Of a DNA stretch of 64,000 nucleotides, positions 26,201 to 35,969 are shown one piece after another (within the stretch, counting starts at the first letter, position 1; the number at the start of each line of letters is the position of its first letter). The DNA is from Balanoglossus misakiensis (lineage: Eukaryota; Hemichordata), in assembly GCA_040954595.2 (NCBI GenBank), contig CM082596.2, forward strand, positions 2,976,001 to 3,040,000, in the 5' to 3' direction. The notes under the pieces are model-generated. The model made no database searches and was not told the DNA's origin. It saw nothing but the letters and a program-made list of their open reading frames with translations. The position numbers were made by a program, and so were the translations under genes.

Positions 26201-29200
26201 TGTGTTAGCTATGAATATAAGAGTGAACACAGATGTCTCAGATGTTTTCGTGGCCTTAAAGATCAACACCTTCATGCACAGTTTATCACAATCAATCTTG
26301 AATAATTAATTGATCTTTTTCCTTGGCCCGGTGAAGTTATGATTGGATATATGATAACTCTTAATCAGGTTTTCAAGTCCAGAACATCGCGTATGAAAAG
26401 GCAATTGACGGCGATGAATCAGAGACCAATTTCTTCATTGATGGAAATCCCGACACCTGTGCACATTGGCAGAGCACTGTGATAATTGACTTGGGCACAC
26501 ATCATACTGTTGGTCATGTTGTCATCGTCCTTATGATGATACCGCTGTTCCATTTAGGTATGATATTCAACAATACTCCTTCTGTTATGGAGAACACAAT
26601 CTCGATCTCTCTTATTTGTTTGTCAGCAAGCTTCGATTACATTGTTTCCAAGAAGAAGAAATTGGCCGGATGCTGCAAACTATCAACTTGTCACACGTCG
26701 ACAGCAGTTTACATTTTTCTCGTGTTTTTTTGTTTAAATCACAGAAGACACCCATGATGTCACCCCCGCCATTGGCCTGGGTAATCAAAGTCCAGTTGGT
26801 TGTTCACAAAATGGAAGAATGGAATCTTTACCTTATGTTTACCTCTCATTCTTTTGTCAGTATAACGTCGGGCAATATGTCTCTATCGAGTTTAAAAATC
26901 CTTATTTCAAATTACTGTGTGAAGCAATAGTTAGAGGCCAGCCAGGTAAGTTATATCGTACGTCCTTTAATTTTCTCTGTGCAAAGGAGGGCAAATGAAT
27001 TTTTGTAAATTCATTTACTAAGTATGTATATTTAATGCCGGTTTCTTGTGAATAGCAAACAATGTCTTTGCAATAATGTGAGGGTTATATAAATATGGTT
27101 CCATAATATTATTATAATTATTACTATTTCTTAGAAATGTGACAATTAGTTAAATAGAAACAATGTGAGTTTTACGCGAGGGCGTATGGTTGGCAATTAA
27201 AACTAAAATACCTGACACCACATCAACCGATAACGTGTTCAATTCATTAGATACAGTATTGACGGCAGCGCCTGCAGTCCACAACTGTACTGGATACAAA
27301 AACATCACCAACACAACCCTGCCAGGTTTATCTGTCGGCCAAGCATGGTGGGAGAATCACCCAATCATAACTGCGACACATTCTGTGATGTGTGACCGCC
27401 AACCAGGGACCCATTTCCCAATTGGAGCAACGGTCGTGACCTGCAGGCCAGAGAGTCGAGACTTGGATGACAAATTTGACGTCTGCTCCTTTAATGTAAC
27501 CATCCAAGGTAGGCTACTTGTTACAGAGGAACTTCCTCAGCAACGGATTTAGAGAAAAACAATAGTCCTCCACATTTGTTATTCGCAATAATTTGTAAGG
27601 CAATTTAGCTCTCTCATTAATTGTGGTAACCTCTAATTTTTTATTCTCGATTTAACAAGAGAATTATCTGAAGTTGCCTTGAGCAAAATTTAAGAAAAAG
27701 TTAAAGTCTGGTTTTCTCAGTCGTTTAACAAGTAAAAATGAAAAATTTACTGCTCTGTAAATTACTTTCGTACAAATGGATTTTAAAAAAACTCATCGCT
27801 CTACGTTTTTGATTAATGTTACAGATTTGGAGAATCCTTTGATTACATCAAATTGCAGCAACATAGAGATGCCATTGTCTCCCCCCTCAGCACCTTGCAT
27901 GCCCGTCTCTTGGGAGGAGCCCATCGCGCAAGACAACTCTGGTGACGTTGCAGTGAACGCCAGCGCCAAACCTGGAGACTGTTTCCCACGGGGTACAACA
28001 GAAGTGACGTACGAGTTCCGCGACCCGTCAGCCAATCAAGTGGCGTGCTCTTTCAACGTGACAGTTGGAGGTAATACACAAATGGGACAAATCTTGCATA
28101 CCACGCATGTGGTACAGAAACCTTTTGATTTTGAACGTTAACGCCCCAATTGCAAGAAGCTCAAATTGTTACCATGAATAATTTAAATGCTTACCAGCGC
28201 CATTCTTTCCTTGCAGGGCCGTGTACTCTAGACCTCAAGCGTGGAAATTCCATTTGGAGAGGAACTGTTCTCCACGGCAAAACTGTGACGGCCTCCTGTC
28301 GTCATGGATGGAAACCTGATAAAGCACACGGAATCGAATGTTATGATGGCAAACTGAATGGAACGATGCCAATCTGTGTTGGTCTGTAACATTTACTCAA
28401 AATTGACCAATGTGTGGAAACATGTGCACCTGTGTGGTGATTTATGTATGTGTGTCTGTGTGTGTGTGTCAGTGACTGTGTGTGTCTGCCTATGTATGTA
28501 TGTATGTATGTATGTATGTATGTATGTATGTATGTATGTATGTATGTATGTATGTATGTATGTATGTATGTATGTATGTATGCATGCATGCATGCATTTT
28601 TTTCGCATGTTATTCTTGCGTTTTATGCCAATTATGTTCTTGCAAGTCTGACGCAGTTTGACATCTGACTCTCGCTTCAGATGTTGACGAATGTTTGGAG
28701 AATTTGCATGCCTGTGATGTCATCAACGGGTATGAACATTGTGAGAACAACATCGGAAGCTACTCCTGCACATGTGCATCAGAGTATAAGAGGGAAAAAG
28801 GAAGATGTGTTCCCAATTCTGTCAACAATGATGATGTATCTGCAGACGGATCCTCGTGCACCATAGGTAAATACAGAAGCAGATCTAGCTGCTTGAATAA
28901 AACATTTTCTGACATAAAACGATAATCTGCATCGATATAGTAATATTCAAAATACGATGAATAAATTAATTGTGCCATATTACCTTCAGGTGATAGATTG
29001 AAGTCATCTCTCCAGTGTCATACAGCCAAGTAGACAGCGGACGTGTAGGAGTCCAATTCAAGAAAATTTGATTGAAGACATCGATTCCTGGAATCACCAA
29101 TGCAGAAAAATAAATCAAAGGGAGATAATCACTGAATAATGGGATTGATATATTCTTACATGTTCTGATTACTGTTTCTCACAGGCGAATCAGACAATTT

Positions 29201-32200
29201 TTGTCCCAAGCAAACCGATGACTTTGGTATTTCGTGGCCCAAAACGAAGACCACTTGCACCACTGACTGGCATCGGTGCCCAAATGGCACAAGAGGTGTG
29301 TTGTCCTTCTCAGAAGGATAAAATAATTAAATGAAATTTATAATATAATACAGTATATATCTTAATAATCAGCCTTCTACCGAGAAGAAATGTATGAGTT
29401 ACAGTAATTGCATATATCCTATATCCTATACAGGTTTCATCCGTCGTAAGTGCGATCTATATGGACAGTGGGCGAACGTTGATTCAACGTTCTGTCAATC
29501 AGATATCTTATCTGGGATTTTAGAAGAGGCAAGTCTAGGTTATTTAAAAAGATGTTTTTGCAACACACAATGTACGTCTAGTAATCGCCAAACAATGACT
29601 TCCAAACAACGATTTTGACTTTAAATGGAATAGATACTCCATCTGAAATCTGAAATCTTGTTAACATGCAGAGTAAGAACATTACGTCGCCTTCACAAGC
29701 CAGGGCACTGATTGACGCGACCACACAGATCATGGCCGTCCGAAATGACACTATGGGTGGAGATGTTCTTCTAGCCACTGATATACTGCTCAAAGTGGAG
29801 GAACGCGATCCGATGGCCATGAGTGGACCCGTTGAAATTAAACAGCGATACCTGGAAGTGAGGCCCGGAAGGACTGTTTATATTCTCATGTGGTGTTGTT
29901 GTGTTGTGTTGTGCTGCTGTCTTTTCTATATACAAACAACTTCGCCCCACCTACCCCAAAAAACAATTATAACCACTTGTCCACAACAGCATCTGAAAGA
30001 AGCTTGATGCTACATTAATTGTCTTCTATATTCTATTTTAATTGTTATACATGTTATAGGGATATGTTGAAACAGCCAATCACCTCCTAGCCGCGGACAA
30101 ACAGAGTTATTGGCAGACTATCCATAAGGTAAGACATCATCACTAATTTTGTATTTCATACTATGCAAGGAAGTCCTTAAATACATGTACATGTGTACAT
30201 GCATGCGTATTTATCAAAATCTTTTGATTATACTCTTTTAGGTCAGAAGTTTAGACAGAGGCTCCATCAGTGTTTTTGAAGCCCTCCGTGTATTCGGTGA
30301 CCATGTGAACACGCTTCTGCAGACGGAAGACCTAACTGTATACATGAAGTATGCTAACTTAGGTAAATGACAAAACAGTTCTGTCATATAAGATACGTAT
30401 TTCCTTCTCTATCTATACATTAACACTTATCTGTATTATAAAAACTGATTTTTACCCTGTCACAGAATATCATGCTTTCCGAACAAACAATGCAAATATC
30501 AAAATGGATTCGCTAACTTTGACACGCGGTGGACGACGGCAAAGGAGAAGTGTGGACGGAGCCAGTGACGTCATGACTACTGACGTCACAATGTTGTCAG
30601 ACATACTCGACGGATCGTCCAGTAAGTACATACTCTAGTCCAGAATTGAGGATGATACATGTACTAGCATATCATAGACTGGACCATAGTGGTGAATGGG
30701 TGAAGCGTGAGACATACATATCTACATCAATTGCATGAAGAAACTGTATGTGTCATGCACTTGTAATATACACGGCATTCTTTACAAATAATATTCAATT
30801 TAATTACTGCAATTTTTAATGTCTTAGGCAATGTATCACCATACAAACAGTCAAGATTTTAAAAAAATTGTTGGTGCTCTTTTCAGATGTTTCTGTCATC
30901 GTTGCATTTGTTTATCAAAATCCTGTTGACATTCTACCAGTCAAGGCTGAAAGGTTAGTAGGAATATATCTATCCATATTTAAGGGGGGTCAATATATTT
31001 ATTGTGAATGACATTCCCTGTATACGTATTATTGATATTTCAGCTCAGTGGAGAGACAGTTTGTCAAGTCTGTCACTGCCATAAAGAAAATACAGAAAGT
31101 GAACAGCCCTGTTGTGTCTGTCAGGATGTACAGTGGTGGCAGAGTTTCCGAGAAAAAAGAATCTATGATTCTGAAGATTCCACACAAGAAGGTAAGTCAC
31201 ACAGCATTTACAAACCTTTCAATTGGTAGTATTGTACTGGCAGGGCTCAACAATTTTTTTTCGTTGGTTATTAGACGCAACATGCATCAACATCATAGTG
31301 TGTTTTTGTGTTCTTTCATGTTCTCAGCCTGGCTATGATCCAAAATGTGTAACAATGCAAAGCCGTGGACACTCGCAGTGAGTATAACTTAAGGAGGAAT
31401 TTGCCACAAAACCATACACTTGCTTAATTCCTGTACTAAATTTAGAAATACGATAAGGTACATTTTGCGTCGTGATTTCTCTCTGATAAAATCCTCAATT
31501 GTTGTTTGTAAGGGTTTGGAAATACAATGAATGTACTCTGATTGAGTCACAATCCGGTGCAGACTACACGTCATGCAAATGTCCCCAACCAACCATTGTT
31601 GCTGTCGTCACCACAATGGGCAGGAAACCAGTGGTAAATATCCAATTAATTTTATCTCTGATGTTTACGTAGCTCAATGATTAATTTTCATGAAAGACCG
31701 CGGTTGTTGAAACCTGGTGTTAATATATCCAGAGTCTTTCAGGTTTTATAGATGAAAACTATTCTTTCCAAATATTTAATTGCAGCCATTCTTCATTTCC
31801 GCAAGGGATGTGATCATCACCATCGCTAACGGTCTCTCGTTTCTAATGATCCTGATTTCCGTTGTACTCTTAATTCTGTCTGGGTAAGTAGATCATCATC
31901 ATCAGGTTACAATGGTAACGTTACTTCTTGCACGAAGTGTGGAAGAAAATAAATACATTACAGTCCAGATTGGAGCAACAGAACTTTTTTTCAAATTACA
32001 GATTGGACACGGAGCAGTATTACGTGATTCGTCACTACACAGTAGCATTTATGCCGATGCCTTTTTTCGTGTTCCTTGGGAAAGTTATTACAAGAACTGC
32101 ACTGGTAAGTTTGAAATACTGTAACTTGAAAAGAAAGCTGAAACACGTCCAAATATTTCCCCCTGTAATATTCAATCCACCAATCCACATTATTATGTTT

Positions 32201-34506
32201 CAAACAATTCCAACATGCTTTTGTCTGTAGGTCAACAACATCTCCTCGGCAATGATTCTGTTCTCCTTTCTGGCTACAAATACCTGGACACTGAATGTGG
32301 CAGTCGAGTTGTACAGACGACTGGCTTGCAACATCCACACCAGCAAATACGGCAGGTAAGAGTTTATCGTCCAGGTAGCTCTTCCAACTTCGTACACACC
32401 CTATTCTTTGAACCAGACTTTGTAATTTACGGGTTTCTGTGTTTTGTCAGCTTCATTTTCATTTTTATTCAACGTTTACATACAGTGGTTTTATGCTTCC
32501 ATGGATTACTTTGACGATATGTTTCCAATGCAACGTTTACAACCGTCATGGTTAATGTAGAGAACTGCATTGAGATATCTGTTATTTGGCTAATACAAAC
32601 ATCATAGGATTAATTTATATGTGGATTGATCCATCCCTGGATTTTTTACATGTATAATCCTATCTTAACTATAGAATAAAGTATTTCGTCAGTGGATGGG
32701 CTTTACCCTTGGCGGTAACACTGCTTTCCCTTTCGATAAGTTTGGACATCTACAATGAGAGAGATAGGTGAGTATAGACTCTCATATTATGGAATTTTTA
32801 AACCCTACTCTTGGTTATAACCTTAGTGGTAATGAAGTTTCCTCCATATTATAAGTCTATATGTGAAAAAAGGTAAATTAACTATACAAAATGAATTTTT
32901 CGAGAAAGAAGTCATCTCACATTCATATCATAAACTGTAATATTGCGACAGCCCTGCCATATGACCCAGAAAGTTACTTTACGATAAAATTGCATAGGTG
33001 GCTTATGAATACTTTTGATATTGTTTCAGGATCTGGTTCCCATTGGTATCTTATGTTACTGTCCCCTGTGTTATTATTGTGACTTTGATGAATCTGGTAC
33101 GTAATATATGTTGTATGTTTATTGCATGTACCGTATGTGTGTGTACTTTCGATCTGCCTGTAACTACAGTCTTGAGTTGTCATTGTTACACCATGATTCT
33201 TTTCACCAATCAACACATATCTGGATTATCACAGGCAAGCATCATCCTTTTCGTTCTGACGAAGCGTGAATTCGATCAGCAGAGAAGACTGTATGAATTT
33301 GCAGAGTGGCACAAGTTCTGGTATGTACCATATTTTGTGATTGGTGGCGTTATTTCATGCTGCAGACTTCTTGGAATTTTAGAGAAAAACTAACAATACT
33401 TTCCGTGCAAATTTTAGGGAGGACTTGCGGACAGCAATTCTGTCTTTACCCGTAACGGCACTGACTTGGTTGGCAGGAACCCTTTTTTGCAACAGCAATG
33501 ACCTCCTTTCTGGATATGTTTTCGCTGGATCCTCGTTTAGTTTGGTAAGTAAAGCTTGCTGTTAAAAAAGATGGCAATTTCACTACCAACTTGTACTTTT
33601 AATAACAGTACCACGTTAAATCATTCCTATGTCTCACTACATTGTTTTTTTCCCCTCCAGGGTGCGTTAATCTTTGTGGCTGTATGTGCGACCAAAGTCA
33701 AGGTGAGAGCCATTAACAATTAACTTTTATGGGCGACTCTTTCTTCCCGCGCTAAAATATCCACCAGTTCTAGTTCGCAATGCCAGTCGTCGCGAGACAA
33801 CACTTTGAAGGACCGTGTGGGGTCAGGACAACCTGGGCACAGTAGTCCACTTCGTACAAACATCATTTGCTCATTATACAAAGATTTTTACCTATCATTG
33901 ACGTAGGAATATAATCACCGAATTATGATTTATCATTAAAGCACAGGCTTTATTGTCCCAAAGAAGAATGTCTTTGGAGCTGCTGTAGGCACGCAGACAT
34001 CAAACTATATGTTCCCCATTCTCTCTGGCTTTAAGGTGTTGCAGGCTATACGGATACGGTTCAGTAAAGATGACGATGAACGGGAAGTGTTTAAAGAATC
34101 CATGGAGATTGAGCATGCTCGATTTGACGTACGGAAAACAGAACGGGATGAGCTGGCGATGATAAGAAAAGAGGAACGCCAGAAAGAGTTGGAGACCAAA
34201 GAACGGAAGAAGCATATCCTAAAATTCCTGCATGGGGTATGTCTCTACGGTATTCATTAATATCTATGATGATATATTGTCTGGTTACCTGCCGCCTGCA
34301 TGCTCGTCTGCCTGCAGCTGGCCATTGATGCCAGACACTGTCCAGTTAGCTGGCTTACTCTGTCTTTTAGTAAACATTACACACAGCATTGTCCATATTA
34401 ATGTACATACATACATACATGTGCATACAAGCGCACACATATATGTTTTGATAATCATCATTTCTGTTTTATGTCTTGACAGGAGGACAAGTCAAAGACA
34501 ACATAA
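23199..34506 (+). CDS. Adhesion GPCR copy 1 with tectonin, pentraxin, F5/8, HYR, sushi, EGF, HRM and GAIN domains (29 exons, 1574 aa)
   Basis: This is a large cell-surface adhesion-type GPCR. Exons: 23199-23295, 24371-25000, 25374-26054, 26369-26557, 26745-26945, 27269-27508, 27825-28070, 28217-28381, 28681-28866, 29185-29295, 29434-29528, 29672-29857, 30060-30128, 30242-30362, 30466-30621, 30887-30953, 31044-31191, 31328-31377, 31513-31633, 31786-31883, 32002-32104, 32231-32355, 32675-32767, 33030-33096, 33235-33320, 33418-33544, 33661-33702, 34036-34236, 34483-34506. They total 4725 bp, and every junction keeps the frame. Residue ranges: signal 1-32, tectonin-like 33-242, pentraxin 243-469, F5/8 470-599, HYR 600-679 and 680-761, sushi 762-816, EGF 817-878, HRM 879-947, GAIN/GPS 948-1253, 7TM 1254-1500, tail 1501-1574. 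The first HYR exon may instead start at 27278. Ligand and G protein are unknown. Its tandem paralog follows on the same strand. Confidence 0.92.
24222..24290 (+). repeat. Dispersed hairpin repeat, copy 2
   Basis: This copy in intron 1 of the first adhesion GPCR reads AACTCCACGAGATCCTGCGA, then GACCTCGCGTGG. The tail is shorter than in the other copies, followed by a second ACCATTTTC-like segment. Confidence 0.65.
24371..25000 (+). CDS. Adhesion GPCR 1, exon 2: tectonin-like beta-propeller repeats
   Basis: One 630-bp exon, phase 1 at both ends, encodes about four repeats of roughly 40 residues. Their pattern is a Trp, then PVADSCCV, then ADGTLVGI, TDQQMWTQPGL and a closing GPW. PVADSCC occurs twice. 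The pattern fits tectonin-type propeller repeats used in lectin-like binding; the family call rests on memory of such repeats, not on a search. No equivalent exon exists in the second gene copy. Confidence 0.75.
25374..26054 (+). CDS. Adhesion GPCR 1, exon 3: pentraxin/LamG-type domain
   Basis: A 681-bp exon, phase 1 at both ends, encodes a concanavalin-like fold. The strand MSMCLWVKMEG and the pentraxin-signature-like TFLCLTWSS are visible, with LFLNG, LVLGQ and ELTEFNLWDRSVTSQEME towards the end. It closes with DNDAIVSW. Pentraxin-type domains occur in several adhesion GPCR families and usually bind other extracellular ligands. Confidence 0.88.
26369..26945 (+). CDS. Adhesion GPCR 1, exons 4-5: fucolectin-type F5/8 domain
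   Basis: The domain is split over 26369-26557 and 26745-26945. It starts QNIAYEKAIDGDESE and runs through DGNPDTCAHWQS and IIDLGTHHTVGHVVIV, the typical galactose/fucose-binding order (bound ligand sugar unknown). The second half ends QYVSIEFKNPYFKLLCEAIV. Cysteines are placed as in the F5/8 and fucolectin folds. All junctions are phase 1. Confidence 0.82.
27269..27508 (+). CDS. Adhesion GPCR 1, exon 6: HYR-like domain 1
   Basis: The exon encodes an immunoglobulin-like HYR fold: AWWENHPIIT, then GTHFPIGATVVTC, then DVCSFNVTIQ. Several N-glycosylation sites are visible (NCT, NIT/NTT, NVT). Two AG acceptors are possible, at 27267-27268 and 27276-27277; both keep the frame and differ by three codons. 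Confidence 0.8.
27825..28070 (+). CDS. Adhesion GPCR 1, exon 7: HYR domain 2
   Basis: A 246-bp phase 1-1 exon with the HYR pattern: [36 protein letters not shown] and ACSFNVTV. It is nearly identical at the DNA level to the corresponding exon of the second gene (40089-40334), far more than most other exons. Confidence 0.88.
28217..28381 (+). CDS. Adhesion GPCR 1, exon 8: sushi (CCP) domain
   Basis: A 165-bp exon encodes 55 residues with four cysteines in sushi spacing. It includes [19 protein letters not shown] and ends GTMPICV(G). Phase 1 at both ends. Copy 2 has an exon of identical length. Confidence 0.85.
28491..28596. repeat. (TATG)n microsatellite with a TGCA tail
   Basis: About 22 TATG units are followed by TGCATGCATGCATGCA in the intron between the sushi and EGF exons. 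Nearby TG-rich sequence extends the low-complexity zone upstream to about 28446. Reading frames of Met-Tyr-Val-Cys or Thr-Tyr-Ile-His here are artefacts. Confidence 0.95.
28681..28866 (+). CDS. Adhesion GPCR 1, exon 9: calcium-binding EGF domain
   Basis: The exon opens DVDECLEN, the calcium-binding EGF start. It continues with [12 protein letters not shown], the hydroxylation-type consensus, and ends in a Ser/Asp-rich linker. Six EGF cysteines are present. Phase 1 at both ends. Confidence 0.92.
   Translation: MLTNVWRICMPVMSSTGMNIVRTTSEATPAHVHQSIRGKKEDVFPILSTMMMYLQTDPRAP
29185..29528 (+). CDS. Adhesion GPCR 1, exons 10-11: hormone receptor motif (HRM) domain
   Basis: Exons 29185-29295 and 29434-29528 together encode an HRM-like domain. 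It includes FCPKQTDDFGISWPKT, DWHRCPNGTR, then RRKCDLYGQWANVDSTFC. Cysteines and the two Trp residues match the family order. Exon 11 leaves in phase 0 through a GC donor (GAG|GCAAGT) rather than GT. Confidence 0.88.
29672..31633 (+). CDS. Adhesion GPCR 1, exons 12-19: GAIN domain and GPS region
   Basis: Exons 29672-29857, 30060-30128, 30242-30362, 30466-30621, 30887-30953, 31044-31191, 31328-31377 and 31513-31633 form the helical and beta subdomains of GAIN. The GPS has the four-cysteine order (PKC, NEC, then CKC) and the first Trp (VWKYNEC). The cleavage triad, however, reads Gln-Pro-Thr at 31586-31594 where active GPS has His-Leu/Ile-Thr/Ser. Exon 15 carries a furin-like RQRR at 30537-30548. 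Exon 17 and its splice sites are almost identical to the second gene. Confidence 0.88.
31786..33702 (+). CDS. Adhesion GPCR 1, exons 20-27: seven-transmembrane domain
   Basis: Eight exons hold the class B2 membrane region. TM1 is around [22 protein letters not shown]3 around FSFLATNTWTLNVAVELY, TM4 around GWALPLAVTLLSL, TM5 around WFPLVSYVTVPCVII, TM6 around LPVTALTWLAGTLF and TM7 around GYVFAGSSFSLGALIFV. TM3 keeps the W...ELY pattern of the family. The usual Cys at the start of TM3 and its partner in ECL2 are both absent. Confidence 0.9.
34036..34506 (+). CDS. Adhesion GPCR 1, exons 28-29: cytoplasmic tail and stop
   Basis: Exon 34036-34236 encodes 67 mostly charged residues, likely a long helix (for example IRKEERQKELETKERKKH). 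A tiny last exon, 34483-34506, encodes EDKSKTT-stop. The second gene has exons of exactly the same lengths (201 and 24 bp), which supports both ends. Confidence 0.88.
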
Positions 34507-35641
34507 ATACTTTTGAAGAGCATCGGAGACTGGGTCCTCGTCAGAGAAGCGTTTCAAATTGGTTCTTAGACTAGGAGGTTATCAATGTGGAACTTTATGG
34601 TTTTACCAGTACATTTAAGGTTTAATCTTGTAAAAATCGATTCACCTTCAAATTACAGAGTTTTCACTTTTAGCATAGCATCGTATTTATGGAGGAAATT
34701 TCAGAGCATCAGTAATCAAACTTGAGTGTGCATGCCAATAATTGATTTCTTTAAAGATCTCATGTTATGTATGCATGACCCCCAAAATATCAAATATACT
34801 TTTTTCATAAATCATTCATTGTATCTTACGGTGTGGTATTAGAACGGACTAGATTGATTTGACAAATTTGTTCAAGAGAGCAAGATCTGCCCAATTTGAA
34901 GACTTGAAGTGCCACCTTAGTATATTATCCTTTTTCTGTGTAAATTAAAAGATATTGTGTTGTGACATTTAACAAGTATAGAAACTGTTATTCAATAAAT
35001 GGATGTTGTGTATACTCGCAGATCGTAGCATGTCAGCTTTATTCTTATGGCGATGACCGTTGTGTTGATATTATGTGCACATGAACATTTCGAGAATGAT
35101 TATTGAATTCCGTCAATGTTTTTCTTTCACGTGTGTGAATCATTCCTCTGCCCTGTTAGGGCGTGCTTTCACATTCATCTTCTTTTGGCATCTTTTGTGA
35201 AAATTTCAAGAAAAGGACAGTATTGCAGCAATGTTTTCTCAAAATTCTACGTGTGTGGCTATGGAATGTGATAACCACGCACTGCATCTTGGTAGTCATC
35301 TAGGTATGACTGTGGTACGTAGTCAGTGAAATAATATCGAGTGCGTCATGAAATCCTCTGGGATTGTTTCACCCATTTGTATTCTAAATAAGTAATAAGA
35401 CTGGAATTAATTGGTATAATAACATTGCTGATTGATCGGTTTGGACGCGTGACTTTCTGTGTGATTAAGTATTTGACATTACAAATAAGCAACAGCCTGA
35501 AGCGTTTGATGACAGAGTTGAGACAAATTTGCATATTTGGCATAGCTTGTCATAATAAATTGCAATTATATACTCCTACTGGTTGTCATTTTGTAAGAAG
35601 AGTTCGGTGCCGCACGTACCAACTCTTTCTCGGCTGTGAAG
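34507..35641. other. Spacer between the two adhesion GPCR genes
   Basis: About 1.1 kb of AT-rich DNA holding the 3' UTR of the first gene and the upstream region of the second. No coding exon is evident. The promoter of the second gene should lie within it, but no core element is clear. Confidence 0.7.
34994..34999 (+). terminator. Polyadenylation signal of adhesion GPCR 1
   Basis: AATAAA lies 488 bases after the stop codon, in TTCAATAAATGG, followed by a GT-rich stretch (GGATGTTGTGTATACTCG). Position and context suit cleavage near 35015. Confidence 0.6.
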
Positions 35642-35768
35642 ATGACTAACTTCAACAGTTCTCAAAAGGTAGTCACAGTCCTGGCCGTACAACTTCTGAC
35701 AATTGGGATATTCGTGCCTCTACAAATTTTGGGTGTTACTGGTACATGTGATACTGATAAAATTAAAA
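35642..35768 (+). CDS. Adhesion GPCR 2, exon 1: signal peptide
   Basis: ATG at 35642 begins [20 protein letters not shown], followed by more hydrophobic residues and ending CDTDKIK. It leaves in phase 1 at AAAA|GTAAGT. This signal exon has little similarity to that of copy 1. Confidence 0.75.
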
Positions 35769-35938
35769 GTAAGTGTCATTCATGGTCATCAAACATTTTA
35801 CCAGCCACCTCTGCATGCATGCTGACAATGAGCCAGCCATTTGAAACAAGTCTTTGTTGGCTACGTCATCGGTAATCTTTCTTATTGTATGAGAAAAGTG
35901 ATGTTTCTTATGTGTGTGTGCCTGTCTGTCTCTATCTG

Positions 35939-35969
<31 letters not shown>

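Noticed and set aside
28341-28668. Long frames of Met-Tyr-Val-Cys or Thr-Tyr-Ile-His
   Set aside because: Translation of the TATG microsatellite, not a gene.
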